Shown: positions 26,032 to 38,971, counted from the first letter of the stretch. The stretch is DNA of 64,000 nucleotides from Diplosphaera chodatii (GCA_032358165.1 JAALGY010000035.1:248001-312000); one strand, 5' to 3'. A program made the numbers and translations. Notes: a model not told the origin generated them from the letters alone.

Positions 26032-29000
26032 CTACTTCGTACTCGTAAGCAACGTTTGCAGCCAGGCACGGGCGTTCTGAACGCGCGGATCTGCTGCGCT
26101 CCCATCTCCTGGCGGCATCATGAAATTCGCTGCCGGCACGTACTGCTCATCCTGCCCCGGTCTCGACAGGCTCGATTGCGCTATTCTGGCGGCAATGCGC
26201 GAGGCAAGCCGCCTGACGAACAGCTCCGCTGCAGATGCAGAACAATTGTCACGAGTCACCAAGAGGCCGGGCCCTGCACAACCGCCGGATGCAGGTGACT
26301 GACATGGCTGCTAGCGAAAGACCATAGATACAAAGGAGCGTGTTACCAACACCCAGCATGCTGCCAACACCCAGCATGCACAAGCCCGAGCCCGTCAGGC
26401 AAGCGCACCTGTGAACAGCAGCCCGGGCGCCAGCTCCGGCAGCAGGGGCGCCAGCTCGCGGGCCAGCTGCAGCGCGCGGCCGCTGCTCGCCGCATCAGGC
26501 GTGGGCAGCGAGGCGGCCCGAATCACATCGCTCAGCCCACGCACCACCGCCAGCGCGTCCTCGTCCTCTGGGGTGGGCGCCACCATTGGCTGCAGCCTGC
26601 AGGGCAGTGCAGCAGCTGCTGTAATGGCATGCAGGCGTGCACAGTGTGGGTGCTGACGAGTTGACCAACACTGCACACCCAGCGGAATAGGCCCAGCCAT
26701 TGGCCACATGCCTGACGGAGCAGGTGTGCAGTAAGTAATGCAGCAGCGGGCCAGCTGGCAAAGGGGTACGGAGGAAGATGCTGTGGTGAGACGGACCTGT
26801 CAAAGAAGTCGAAGAAGTTGAGGGCGCCAAGCGGCGCCACGGCCTGCACCGGCCGGGGCAGCCCGGCGCGCAGGCTGAGCGCCAGGGCAGCCGGCACGCT
26901 GTCCAGCACCAGCTGGCACACGGCGTAGGCGCCGGAGCGCCCCAGCGCATCCGCTGCCGCTGCTGCCTCCTGCATCCAGGGGGGTCAGGAAGCGCGTGGT
27001 GACCGCAAGCGTGCGCTTGAACTGATGGCCAGCGGGAGGCTCCTATGGCTACTTGTAACATCAGCCGATGAGGCTAGCCCAGTGTTTGCAAGTCCACTTT
27101 GCAATAAGAATGCTTGGCATGTGCAATACCGTGAAAACGGACCTCTGCAAATAGCTCAGCGGCATAGCTGCCCTGCGGTGCAAATACTAGCCGAAGCGCC
27201 TCCTGTGCGTTCTTGTCGAGGAGCGGCCGAGCTGAGGTTGCTGTACCAGCGGCTGTTCGCTGCAGCCGCACGACACAACATATGTAATGGCAACATCAGG
27301 AGGCGTGCATGTTAACAAAGCCATCAAGCACATGCAGGTTTGTGATCACACAACATTTCCAACAATCACAGTCCAGCACAGTTTTGCACCTGGTAAGATG
27401 GCGCAGCAGCTGTGGACCCGGGCAGACCATCCACGGTGAAGCGGCTGAAGCCGGAGGCCAGGCGCTGCAGCCGGGCGACGTCGATGCGGGTTTTGTTGCC
27501 GTACAGCGTCGCCCGCAGCGCGGTCTGCAGCACGCCAGAGCAAGTCAGGCCCCGGCGCAACCTTGTGTAGCACTGGGGTCTCTGCGTTCCGAATACAGAG
27601 AGTGTGGAGCCCCACTCTTGCTACGTACCTGGATGCGGGGGTCGTTGTCCAGCAGCAACCTGCGGGCCAGGTACGGGAAGCACTCCTGCACGATGCTGTA
27701 GCTCGGGTCCACACGCAGCGCAATGCCCTCTGCAGCAGCACAGCAAGGGACTCGGTGATCCGTGACATGAGTGCTACCATGCAGCTTGTGAGTGGCAACC
27801 AGACGCTCAGCAAGCGTTTCCACTTTGCCATTGCATGCAGCTGCTAGCGTCGGACAGGCGGCGCACCCAGGACGCTGAAGCACCGCAGGATGAGTGCGAA
27901 GTAGGTGGGGATCTCGAATGGGTAGCTCTCTGTCAGCGCCTCAATGTCGCGGGTGATCTGGTCCAGGTTCACCCCCTTGGCTCCTCCACCTGCGGAGCAG
28001 CGCAGCCCCATCGTGCCTCAAAACCTGCATTCCATTCGAGGCCACTGCCCACCCACTTGCGCTGGATGCGCTGGACTCAAAAGTTGAGGCATGCTACAGC
28101 AGGGAGCCGAGCGGTACCGACGGAGATCTGGCCGAGGATGCGGCCGAGGGGCTCGGCAATGACGCTGCTGTCGGGGGCATCGGCGCTGATGAAGCCCAGC
28201 CGCCGCAGGTCCTCCGGCACCGCCGCCCAGTCCCGCAGGCTGAGGTGTGCGATGTACTCCACCAGCGCCATGCTCTGCTCCTGTGTCACCTCCGTCTATG
28301 CACGAGCCAGCAAGCTGCTCACGACTTGTCCAAGCAGCAGGGCGTGCAGTCATGAGTAGGGACTGACGGTCTGCAGCAAACCAACAGGCTAGCACTGCTG
28401 CCACAGCATTGACATGCATGCACATGCATTCCCTTGGTGCAGGGCATGTAAACCCCTGGCCACATGGGCGCACCATCAGGCCAAAGTCCAGGATGCAAAC
28501 TTTGCCGTCTGGCGTGCGCAGCAGGTTGCCGGGGTGGGGGTCGGCGTGCAGCAGCCCTGTCTCCAACAGCTGCAGCACCGGCCAGTGAACATCAGCAAGA
28601 GCATACATGGCAGCAACAACAGGAAGCCAGGGATGCCACAATAGCATTGCACTGGAACCTTCAGGCATGACCATGCATGATGAGGCACCTGAGTGAGGTA
28701 GCAGTTGAGCAGCGTGTTGCACAGCTCCCTAACATCCAAGGCATTTGACTCGCTGAGCTTCTCGCCTGCAGCCAGCGTCGGTTGATTGCTGTTACAGCTG
28801 TCTGTAAGTGTATCAGACATCAATGACAGTGACAGGAAGCTGCAGCGCACCCTCCACCCACTCCGTGACCAGAACCATGCGTGTGGTCAGGTTCGGATAC
28901 ACAGCCGGCACCACGATGCCAGGAAGTTTTGCCATTTGCACGCGGAACACGTCCGCTGTGGCTGCCTCAGTCTCGTATGCCAGCTCACTGAAGAATCTGA

Positions 29001-32000
29001 GTGCCCATGCGTCAATCAGTCCCGGCCAATCTGTTGTCACCTGCCAATGCGCAGCACTCGACCTCGATACAGCATTGTATAGCTTGCACGGCTCCCTGAG
29101 ATACCACCTTCACCACAACAACTTTCCAATACATCAAGCCAGCAGATACATGCCAACCAATGCATTCGTCGGCGGGGTGCACAACTGCAAGAGCGCACCG
29201 CTTGCACCCGTTGCAAGAAGACCGCAAAGCCGCGCATGAGGTACAGGTCCAAGGCAACAGACGAGAGCACATCAGGCCGCTGGACCTGTTGGTAGACAGA
29301 AACCACCAGAGGTCAGATACTGTTTCACACGATGGAAGTGCATAAAGGGATGATACCTGCAATGAGAAGGGCTTTAGATGGCATGCGTAGCTATTCACGA
29401 ACAGCACCTTGATAGCGACCTCCCCGCCACCCACACCCTTCATCACCCCCCGGTATACCTGCAGCGTCAGAGGCGCAATCAGATCGCAACGTGGCTCGAG
29501 TGTTAAAGCTTGACCCATATGGAACACTTTCTGTATTGCGGGCAGCAGGGCTGCTGCACACCTGCCCCAGGCTGGCTGCTGCCACTGGCTCGTCAGATAT
29601 CCTGGCCAGCACCGCACTCACAGGCCGACCCCAAGCCTGCTGCATGACCTCAAGGGCAACTTCTGTGGGGAATGGCGGCACACGATCCTGTACGTGCCAC
29701 AGCAGGAATGTTGCAAACTTTACAATGTCGACTTGGAATGCAAACCAGACGAGGCAGAACAGGGTTCAGGGCAGTCTGGAGTTGTGCAGAAGATCGACAG
29801 CCATCGGGCCGACCTGCAGTAGCTCAATCTGCGTGAGGTAGTTGGCGTCCAAGAGGTCGACTCGGGTCGACAATGCCTGAAGATCAGCAGCACACAGTTG
29901 GCACTGCTTACCATGTCGAGAAATACCGCCTGCCAGGGTACAGACTGTTACTCTTGATGCAGTGTTTGTGTTTGTTTACCTGCGCGACCTTCACGAATGC
30001 CGGCCCAAGGCGCTCGATGTGCTGTCGGAGCTGCCGGGCGCGCACAGCGCTGTTGGTCAGCAGGCGACCTGATGGCAGTAAACCCTCATAAACGCGCGTG
30101 TCGAGCAGACCACCGATCGGTCATTGATGGCTTTTGTATCAGGTGTCGATCTGCATGACGCACCTCGTAGGTAGTCCACCCCCAGGCCGCTGCCCCACCT
30201 AAGGGCTGCCCAGGCCACCCGCAAGGAACGCCGCGCAACAACGACTGGCCGACTCACAAAGTACTGCAGCAGGTCAGGTGTCTGGGTTGGTCGTAAGCCT
30301 TGCGGTGCACTGATAAGTATACATGATGCAAACCTCATCAATGCAGCGACAAGCCACTGACCTGCTGCACAATCTGCTGGTCATAAGTTGTTGGCACGTC
30401 TTGCACGTCGATCCAGCCATTGGAGGGGTCGTAGTCGTCCCGTGGGGTGGATGCAGCTATCGCCACAGCCACTGCCACCGCTACTGCTGTGATGACGCCA
30501 GCACTGTAGCCAGCAGCGCCTGTGCCAGAGATGGGTGGCAAGGGTTTGACACTTGCTGCACAATAGGGCGATGTTCGTGACAAAATATTTGTTTGTCAAA
30601 GCATCAGGGCCCATCAGGCTGCAGAGCTGCTGAGCGCAGGCCCACAGCTCACCATGTTCCTCAAAGTATTTCAATGAAGTGGCGATGCTGGCAGCAGCTT
30701 CAGCCAGTGCACCCTCTGCCTGGTGCCCGGCAGGGATATTGTCCAGAGCAGTCGCAAGGGCGTGAATAAACTCCTGCAGCAGTCCCAACGGCAGCATGTA
30801 ATGATGCAGCAGCATCACATCCACACAGCAACGATCACGCTGACACAGGTCCCAATGCAGTCGGAAAATTAAGGCAGCATGCAGCATCACCTCGATGGCC
30901 TGCACACTACCCTGGAGTGCAGCAACAGCCGCCCGCTGCAGGCTTGCGGAATCCCAGCTGTACCCTGACAACCCGTCGAATGCCACCCCGCGGCCTGCCA
31001 GTGAGCCGCGCAATGGCTCAAGAGCCTGCAGAGCTGCTGAGGTGCCAAAGTGCGGCGCGTAATTGATGTTCAGCCCTCCCCTCAGCACCTGGCAGCAAAC
31101 GCACATCTTGGAGTTTTGGACGCTTCAGCATGCATGGCTGTAGCACGCCCTGCAAGTCAGCATGCTGACGTCAGCAAGAGTGTGCAGCCACGCCCAGAGC
31201 ACGCCCAGAGTGCATGGCACCTCTGTCCCCTGTCCAACTCCATTGCCAAGCGCGCTCAGTAATTCTGCCAGAGAGCGTTGCACCCCTTCCAGCGCATGGA
31301 TTGGAGCCTGGATCATGCTGTTCCCTGGTTGGCACAGTCACAGCGATTTCGTATGTCTGTGCCTGTGTATCAGGGAAAGCTGACTAATCAACTGGGCACA
31401 CCACTACCACCGTGAGCAGGTGCACCTGTGTCAAATGCTGATGGCAGCCAGGGGAGCTCGTCTCCGAAGTCATCAAGCTGTGCCTGCAGCCGCTGCAGCA
31501 GCTCTGCTGGCTGCCGCAACGAGAGCTTCGCCGCCACTGTCTGCGATGCCGACTCCAGGGCCTCCCGCCCAGACTGGGCCTGCTGTGCTGCTGAGCTGGC
31601 GAGCTGATTCGCCAAGTCATCAAGCTGTGCCTGCAGCTGCTGCAGCAGCTCTGCTGGCTTTGACGCCACGGTCTGCGATGCCGACTCCAGGGCCTCCCGC
31701 CCAGACTGGGCCTGGTGCGATGCTGAGCTGGCAAGCTGTGTCGTTAAGTCTTCGAGCTGTGCCTGCAGCCGCTGCAGCAGCTCTGCTGGCTGCTGCGACG
31801 ACAGCTTTGACGCCACTGTTTGCGATGCCGACTCCAGGGCCTCCCGCCCAGACTGGGCCTGCTGCGCTGCTGAGCTGGCGAGCTGTGTCGTTAAGTCTTC
31901 GAGCTGTGCCCGCAGCCGCTGCAGCAGCTCTGCTGGCTGCCGCGATGACAGCTTTGATGCCACTGTTTGCGATGCTGACTCCAGGGCCTCCCGCCCAACC

Positions 32001-32853
32001 TGGGCCTGGTGCGCTGCTGAGCTGGCGAAGCCATCCTGTGCCTGAGAGAGAACCACGGACGGACATATTACATGCCTCCTGCAAGCATCGAACATTGTTG
32101 TCGCTTACTCGTTGCAGCACAGGTCACCTTCTGCAGACGCTGCAGGAGCTCTTGGACGGCATCCTGAAGCTCGCCCAGCGGCTGTCTGACGGCATCTGCC
32201 AGTGGCGCTTGCTCTTGGACGGCATCTTGAAGCTCGCCCAGCGGCTGTGTGACGGCATCTGACAGTGGCGCTTGCTCTTGGACGGCCCCCTGAAGCTCGC
32301 CCAGCGGCTGTCTGACGGCATTTGACTGTCGCGCTTGCTCTTGGACGGCATCCTGAAGCTGGTCCAGCGGCTGGGTGATGGCATCTGGTACTGGCGCATG
32401 CTCTTGGACGGCATCCTGAAGCTCGCCCAGCGGCTGTCTCATGGCATCTGACAGTGACGCTTGCTCTTGAACGCCATCCTGAAGCACGCCCTGCGGCTGT
32501 CTGCTGGCATCTGACAGTGGCGCTTGCCCTTGAATGCCATCCTGCAGCACGCCCTGCGGCTGTCCGATGGCATCTGACAGGCTGCCGGAGGAGCTGGAAA
32601 CGGCGTCCACCGCCGCAGTTGCACGACTAGACAGCTCCGCTTGCACCTCAGAAGCTTGTGTGGCTGCGCTGGTGGATTCGCTTGATAGATCTTCCTGCAG
32701 AGCCTGAGCGGATGACGCCTCGAGTGCAGTTGACAGGATCCTGCAGCGCACGATCCTGCGTCTGCCACACCCTGTTCGGACAGCGACTGGATGATGTACC
32801 CGGGATGTGGGCAGCAAGCTGCCGCCATGCAGGCCGCCAGCTATCCCACGCAT
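26032..32853 (-). CDS. ABC1/UbiB-family atypical kinase, plastid, with tandem-repeat N-terminus
   Basis: Exon 1 (32853-32128) has a basic transit-type start ([14 protein letters not shown]) and 21-residue repeats. Exon 2 (32041-31426) has four repeats of about 49 residues. Then come linker exons, a hydrophobic stretch near 30450 ([17 protein letters not shown]) and the ABC1 core: [14 protein letters not shown] (about 30030), [15 protein letters not shown] and [15 protein letters not shown] (about 29670-29440), [23 protein letters not shown] (about 28980), [29 protein letters not shown] followed by DFG (about 28490), [16 protein letters not shown] (about 27870), [20 protein letters not shown] (about 27700) and a C-terminal tail ending [14 protein letters not shown]. 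The AAAS motif, invariant Lys, HxDPHPGN and DFG are intact. KxGQ reads KVAQ. Plastid ABC1 kinases regulate prenyl-lipid and chlorophyll metabolism, often on plastoglobules. Paralogue identity is not assigned. That the repeats and kinase are one gene is inferred from strand, phase and absence of an internal start. Confidence 0.8.
31426..32041 (-). repeat. Coding tandem repeat, four units of about 147 bp
   Basis: One exon of the ABC1 kinase gene encodes four near-identical units of about 49 residues (the third is six residues shorter), each containing [16 protein letters not shown] and [15 protein letters not shown]. The heptad-like spacing of Leu and Ala predicts amphipathic helix. DNA identity between units is high, so this is a recent, unstable expansion. 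Confidence 0.9.
32131..32590 (-). repeat. Coding tandem repeat, about seven units of 63 bp
   Basis: In the preceding exon of the same gene, about seven 21-residue units follow the pattern [21 protein letters not shown] minus or plus single changes; PQGVLQDG variants lie at the N-terminal end. The units are Gln/Asp-rich and helical in composition, and period 63 keeps frame. Confidence 0.9.
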
Positions 32854-33064
32854 GATGCCCAACGGAATGTGCAAGATGTGATGGCAACGCAGGCCAGCGA
32901 TTTGAGGCTTTGCTGCAGGGTAGTTAAAGAATTTCTTTATCCTGCTGCATGTATGGTCTGCCACGTGAGCCAGTCTTGCTCCGAGAAGCCCTTGCTTTTG
33001 GAGTTGCTGCCCTTCATCATGTAAGCAATCCATCATCCTGCAGCACCGTTTGCTCACATCAGCT

Positions 33065-36000
33065 CTACTGCACTAGTCTAAGGATCGTGCAGGCAAGTCG
33101 CACGCTGCTCCGCTCTGCACCCATCAGGCTGCCTGCCACCGCTGGCAGGTGGTATAAAGATGCCATGACCCTCATTCCAGGCAGGGACGCCAGCTGTGCC
33201 GCTCGCCGCTCCGCAGACCATGCCAGGAACTCCTGCGGCGAGGCGCCGCCAAGCAGGGGTGTGACTGCAGCGGCCTGCGCCTCAACATCTGCATGCCGGA
33301 AATGCACGTTATCACGAACACCACATTGTATCGGAAAGCATGCGATGCACGGTGCTTCTGCACGTCACTGCACTCCTCAGCAGCGTGACGTCAGGTGCAA
33401 GGTGGCGACCTAGAGTGGCAGACTCGTCAACCAGCCGCAGCATAGCTGAAGGCTCCATGGCGCTCGACCGCTCGCAGCACACATCACCGCAGAAGCCACA
33501 TCGCCATTGCTGATGCTGCTGCGCCGTCCCCTGGCCACTGGCTGACACCTTCTGCACCGCGCCGCAGCATGCCAGGCGATCTGCACAGAAGCAGACTGCT
33601 ATGATACCCGGCAATGTCCTCGCCAAAGAGTGTAGTTATGCACGCTGCGAACAGACCAAACCGACACCCTGCCGTAAATCTTGGGAAAGCCAGTGAAGAG
33701 GAGGGCTGCATGCAGCGCACCCTTGCCCGTCGGCGAGGGCAGCACGATGGGCGTGCCGGCGAGGCGCAGCTGGTCGGGCAGCTGCCGCCCACAGCTGTGC
33801 ACTCTGGCCCACCGAACCACCTCTGCCCCCACAATGCGGGCACGGCATAGCAGCAAGCTGAGCAGGCTCGCAGCTGGTGCTGCCGCCTGCGCGAGAGTGT
33901 GCAGTGCCGGTGCTGTGTGCAGCGCCGGGGAGCTCAACACGCCCCGCATGCATGTCAGGTTGCGCAGTATTGCGCCCTCACTCCCCTGCACCAATGCTGT
34001 GCTGTAAGGGCCCTGCTACATACTGTTGGCCATTAAGAGCATTTGCAGCACTTGCCACGCACATGTCTGCAGGCTGTGCACGGACCTGATGTGAGACACC
34101 GCATTGCATCGTGCCACCGAGTCCACATGTTGAGTACGAGTGGTTGTAATTCACCTCAGTCCATTCCGCCTGCAGCAGGTTGGCACCAGGCGCCTGCTGC
34201 TCTGGCACAGCCACGCCGGCCACCGCAATGCAGTGCCCAGGCTGCAATGACAGCGCCGTGTGGGGTGGGCGGTCCATGAACAGCAGCCGCAAGTTCAGCT
34301 GCCCTGTTGGGTCCTGTGCAAACGCCCATGACTGTGGTGCTGGTGTGCAAACGCCCATGACTGTGGTGCTGGTGTGTGATGCGGCTGAAGTACACTGCTG
34401 CACATCGGAAGGGAGGTTCAGCCATCTGCATGGGCGAGGACCCTGCTGCAACTCGTATGCAGGTGTCTGCACTCCCACACCTCCAGGACGAGGTCTGCAA
34501 AGACCTGGCGTGGCTGTAGCTCCCCAAAGGTCAGTGCGGTGACCCTTGCCAGCAGCAGTGCCTGCTGCACACCAGGCAGCAGGCTCGTGATCATCTGCCG
34601 CTGTATGCTGGACCCCTGCGTGGCGGCTGTCTGGCTGGGCTGCGCCATGTCAACTGCGCACATCAGCGACGTCCGGCCCATCTACAGCGATGCACAGCGG
34701 CTTGTTCGCTTGACGGCTGCACAGCGTATCACATGCACCGTGTTTCTTCGCATCATTCATGCACAGCACACTTGTCGCAGGGCCCGAGGTCACCACAATC
34801 ATTTGGCACCTCGAGCAGCAACCCGCTGGACGGGGCGCTGATGACAGGGCACATCACAGCAATCGTCTCTGAGACCTTGAGGAGCTGTGCAAGCGCAACC
34901 TGCAGGAGATCTGGCACACCGTCACATGACTGTGCAGACCCACTGCAGCAGACATGATTGCAGCACACGACGATGGCAAGCCGCTGCTGCGGAAGCGCTT
35001 TCAATTGTGTTACTGCACCCTGTCATCCAGCAGGCGCAGCTCGGTGAGGCGGCCATCTGGAGCCTGCACATCTGCGAGCCACAAGCTGCGGCAGCGGCCG
35101 GTGCGGCTGCTGGCCACCCCGGGGTGCCCCCAACCCTCAGCGGGCGGGTCAATGCGGGCGATGGTGGCTGCCAGCAGCCCCTCCAGAAGCATCTGCTGGC
35201 CTGCTGGCACCTCGGCCTTTTCCACCACCTAGATAAGAATTCAACTGTTCCACTCGCAACGACATGGGTAGATCGCCAGCCAAGTCGTGATGTTGTTGGA
35301 AATTCTGGGCGTTCAGTTGCATGTTCCTGTTGAGCTTGGCGCACACCATTGACAGTGGGTAGAGCTGAGTTGCCAATAGCTGGGGCGCGGCTTCCAGGAT
35401 GTCTAGGACGAGTACCGTCTCGGCTGTTGGCAACAGTCGCGGTGGCTGACTCGTCACCTTGTTTCTGCGCTGCACCCGGCAGTTGCCCAACCGCAATCTG
35501 CAGCCTGCAAAAACACTAGCGTTTTTAGCCCTCCGCAATACTGTGATACCCTTGGTTTCTGGGTACGAGATCGGTGGCACGCAAGAGGTTGTAGATGCAG
35601 GCCAGTCAGCAATACGTTCACGTGCACCTGCCCCAAGTCGGGAGGTAGGGCCGCTGAACAGGTCTCGAAATGCGCTGTGTACATACTGCTGCATGGTGTC
35701 AGGGCCCTGCTGCAGGCTCGCATCCCGCAGCAGCAACCTGGGTACTGTCGGAACAGGCGCAGCACCATTCGCTGGCTGCTCACGCAACGCCGCTGTGCCA
35801 TCCTCACCGCACACCACGCCGTCGACATGCACGTCCATTAGCACTGTGGGTCGCAGTGGCTGCACATCCGAAGTCTGAAGGAGCTTCGCCAGCGTACTGA
35901 TGCACGCTTGATTGTCCCGCCCAGCAGCCTGTCCCCACGCCATAGCCATCAACAAATTGCGCCTCAAAGCATGCATTGCAGGACAGCATGCAAAGCGTGC

Positions 36001-36219
36001 GCATGATCCTACCGGAGCTGCCGGCCGTCGATGCGCCCATAGGTGCGTCTCAAGTACAGGGGTCGACACTCCGCCTGGGTAGTCGTTCAGAAGCTGTAGC
36101 AGCTGCAGACAGGTATGCTTCCATGCACCATGCGGCTGGCTGCCGCTTCCGGCCACGCCCAAGATTTGCTGCAAACCATTGATGGCATTCACCAGGACGT
36201 CATCCGATTGCTGCATCAT
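33065..36219 (-). CDS. Large multi-exon protein of unknown function
   Basis: The start at ATG 36219 gives MMQQSDDVLVNAINGLQQIL, HEAT-like helical sequence. Coding-looking segments follow on the same strand: LNDYPGGVSTPVLETHLWAH, DNQACISTLAKLLQTSDVQP (about 35910), YVHSAFRDLFSGPTS (about 35670), ETVLVLDILEAAPQLLATQL (about 35410), GQQMLLEGLLAATIARIDPP (about 35190), APSSGLLLEVPNDCGDLGP (about 34810), MITSLLPGVQQALLLARVTA (about 34590), LRLLFMDRPPHTALSLQPGH (about 34260), LRLAGTPIVLPSPTGKGALH (about 33740) and SPQEFLAWSAERRAAQLASL before a stop at 33065. I do not recognise the family. An adaptin-like large subunit (alpha-solenoid then beta-rich ear) is one possibility from the helix-to-strand trend, unproven. 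Exon borders are approximate. Confidence 0.5.
34316..34374. repeat. 29-bp tandem duplication in an intron
   Basis: Two back-to-back copies of a 29-bp unit containing CAAACGCCCATGACTGTGG lie just upstream (minus-strand sense) of an acceptor in the unknown gene, so part of the intron's 3' end is duplicated. Confidence 0.85.
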
Positions 36220-37084
36220 GGTCGTGCGCGACAGCCTGAAGCAGGATTCGTTTTGCCTGCCACCACGAGATGGCCTTAGATCAGCATCATACCAAAACTC
36301 ATACGCATGCCAGAACCGAAACGACTACGAGGCATGCAGCCACGTCAACTTGAACAAATGATCGGGTGTACGAAGCCACATTGCGTGGCCTGTGTACGCC
36401 ACGGCACTTGCTGCGGTCGCTGGGCCAGCGAATCACAGCTATGAAAGCTTGAATCTTGAAACTTTCGCGGGGGAGTGATAATGCAAAAAAAATATTATTG
36501 GACGATGCAACGCAGAGAGAAGCAAGGTGCAGAAGGTGTATGAGCTGCGATGCACGTCTACAACCGGTTGACAAGGGGTACGTACGCCACCAGCATCGTG
36601 TATCCCGGCTGTCAGCCATGTGACTGGCTGTGACGACATGGTCGGTTCGGACTTCACTGCTGTGCTCGGCAAGTGTAGTGACAAGCGTTCAACTTGAAAC
36701 ACAATGCTGCAACAGTGTGTCAGTGTAAGTAGTAAGTAACAGTGTATCACGGAACTCCCGCTTGACAGCTGAACCTGCCGACGCAACATGCCGTCGCTCC
36801 GTAAAGGTGCCCAGTCAAGCGCCACTTGAGGTCAAGCCGAATCCACTGTATCTCGGTTACTGCTTTTTCGCATCGCATGTAAAAGTACGTATAGCTGGTC
36901 TCGCCGACACCCTGTTCTCGCTTGTTGACGTGTGCAGCTCAGGAATTGAGGTTGGAGCGGGCGCGGGGACAGGAGTCCGAGAGAGCAGACATTCAGAGGT
37001 GGGTACGTAGCAGCCACATACTGACACACTCTGGTACCCGTTGACATATGATCTGACTTGGTGAATTTTCTTGGGGCACTCCAG
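36220..37084. other. Divergent intergenic region
   Basis: This 865-bp region is relatively AT-rich between two divergent genes. It should contain both promoters and the unidentified first coding exon of the MNS1-like gene. An ATG at 36788 (MPSLRK, followed by a GT) is a candidate but its phase does not fit the next exon. Confidence 0.4.
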
Positions 37085-38941
37085 GCACTTTCACGTCATC
37101 CGCGGGCTGGAGTCGGCGCAGCGCTTTGTCGATGGTGCAGAGGATCGCGCAGAGCAGCGGCAGTACCAGCATGCACTGGCTGCCGTACAGCAGCAGGCCG
37201 CCCGAGCACAGGTCCCTATGCATATTCCCATGTGCACTGTCAGCAATAGCATGCCGGCATGGCACGTGCCAACATGCCATGGTTCGCAGGCGGAGCAGCA
37301 GCACAGGGCGGCGGAAGCACAGCGTGCCGAGGCGACCGCTGTCAGCGAGACGCTGGCCAAGCGTGCCCTGGAGCAGCAGCGGGCTGTGCGCGAGGTGCAG
37401 CGTCTGCAGGTCTGCAGCTGTGAGACTGAGTCCCACTCTGCTGACAGGGGTCTACAGCACATGAGATCCTGCATTCTAGTGAGCAATGATCAGGCTGGTC
37501 AGAGGCAAACAGCGCATGAGCCAGCGCTGGGGTGCAGGAGGAGAGCGAAGAGCTGCGCGCTCTGCAGTCCCACATCGCTGCAGCGGAGACGCGTCTCGGG
37601 CAGCGCCTGCAGCTGCAGGAGCGCAGCGCTGCAGCCGCTGCGGCGCGGCGGGACAGCATCGCACTGGACCATGCCCTGCACCAGCAGCACGCCCATGTGC
37701 GGTTGCAAACCTGCTGCTTTCGATGGCATTGGATACCGTAATCTGGCTCCCATCTACAGCCCAAGTTGCCATCAGCTTTACGGACCAGTTGTGTCGACCA
37801 GCACAAAGTCGGGACAACGGCGTTTCACAAGCTGCGCTGATCTATGCAAGCACATGCTCAAATCCCAGCTACCCACTTGTCAATCACATACCCATTGTGA
37901 TTGACAGCAGGGTTTGTCGTGGCACAGAGGCAGCCAGGACGCTTACCCATCGGTACTGCTACACACTTGGCGACTTAAGTACTCCCCCTGGTACCGTGCA
38001 CAATCTAGGAGGACCAGCGGAGGGACGAGGAGGAGGCGCAGCGGCGGCAGCTGGCCGTCAGGGGCCGCCAGGAGCTGCAGCAGCAGATCCAGGGCAATGC
38101 CCACCTGCGCGAGCTGGCCAGGCTGGAGTACTGCAAGGAGCGCGAGGCGGTGGATGCCATCATGCGGCGCATCGAGGCGGAAGATGCGCTGGACGCCCAC
38201 GCCCGGGCCGCGAAACAGGCTGACACCCAGGCCTTCATAGCCGCCTTCCTCGCCCAGCAGCAGCGCATCAGGGAGGAGGCTGCGACGGAGGCGGCGCGCC
38301 AGGAGAGGGCCATCGAGGAGTACGCCGCTGCCAAGCGGCAGCAGGAGGGCCAGCACGATGCCAGGCGCGCCGCCAACCGCGAGGTCGCCAACAGGATCTA
38401 CGAACGGCTGAAGGCGGAGCACGAGGCGTGTAGCGCGGCCGCAGAGGAGGAGGAGCGCCTCATCAACCTGCTTCGGGAGGAACAGGAGGCAGAGAGGGAG
38501 CGCCAGGAGGCGGCCGCGCGAGCCGCCCGAGCGGATGCTCTGCGCCGGGAGATGGTCGCTGCCAACGCCGCACAGCTCCGTCTCAAGGCCCAGCGGCAGG
38601 AGCAGCAGAGGGCGGCTCAGGCGACGGAGCGCACGGCGCTGCTGGCCCGGATGGCGGAGGAGGACCGCGTGGAGCAGATGAGCGCGCAGCGGCGGCGGAT
38701 GCGGGTTGCGGAGCACCAGCGGGAGGTGCAGCGCCTGCTGGACGCCAAGCGCACCGCACTGGACAATCAGCAGGCGAAGGAGCAAGCGGAGGACGAAGCG
38801 TGGCGGGTGGAGCAGGCCCGACGCGCTGCCATCGTGGCCGAGGAGCGGGCGAGACTGCTGCGAGGCGCCGTGCACCTGCGCGACTACCTCCCCGCGGAGG
38901 ATGCGCGCCAGATTGCGGCGCTCATGGCTGGCGCCTCGTAG
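37085..38941 (+). CDS. MNS1: MNS1/FAP127-like ciliary protein (TPH domain), first exon missing
   Basis: Four phase-consistent exons: 37085-37211 (HFHVIRGLESAQRFVDGAED), 37290-37409 (AEQQHRAAEAQRAEATAVSE), 37538-37696 (EESEELRALQSHIAAAETRL) and 38009-38941 (310 codons and stop). Together they give about 445 residues of almost unbroken Glu/Arg/Gln/Ala coiled coil. The last exon ends AEERARLLRGAVHLRDYLP, matching the EERxxLLxxHxxxLxxYLP tail of MNS1. MNS1 (Chlamydomonas FAP127) is a trichohyalin-plectin-homology microtubule inner protein of axonemal doublets. CFAP53 is the main alternative within the TPH group. A TGTAA poly(A) signal lies at 38967. The start exon was not found. Convergent with another ciliary gene. 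Confidence 0.68.
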
Positions 38942-38966
38942 TGCATTGTACCATACAATTGAGGAC

Positions 38967-38971
38967 TGTAA
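38967..38971 (+). terminator. TGTAA polyadenylation signal
   Basis: Green-algal poly(A) signal TGTAA 26 bp after the stop codon of the MNS1-like gene. Confidence 0.5.

Noticed and set aside
37091..37806. Minus-strand frames rich in Cys, Arg and Ala opposite the MNS1-like gene
   Set aside because: They are shadows of coiled-coil codons; the + strand exons are in phase and match a family tail.
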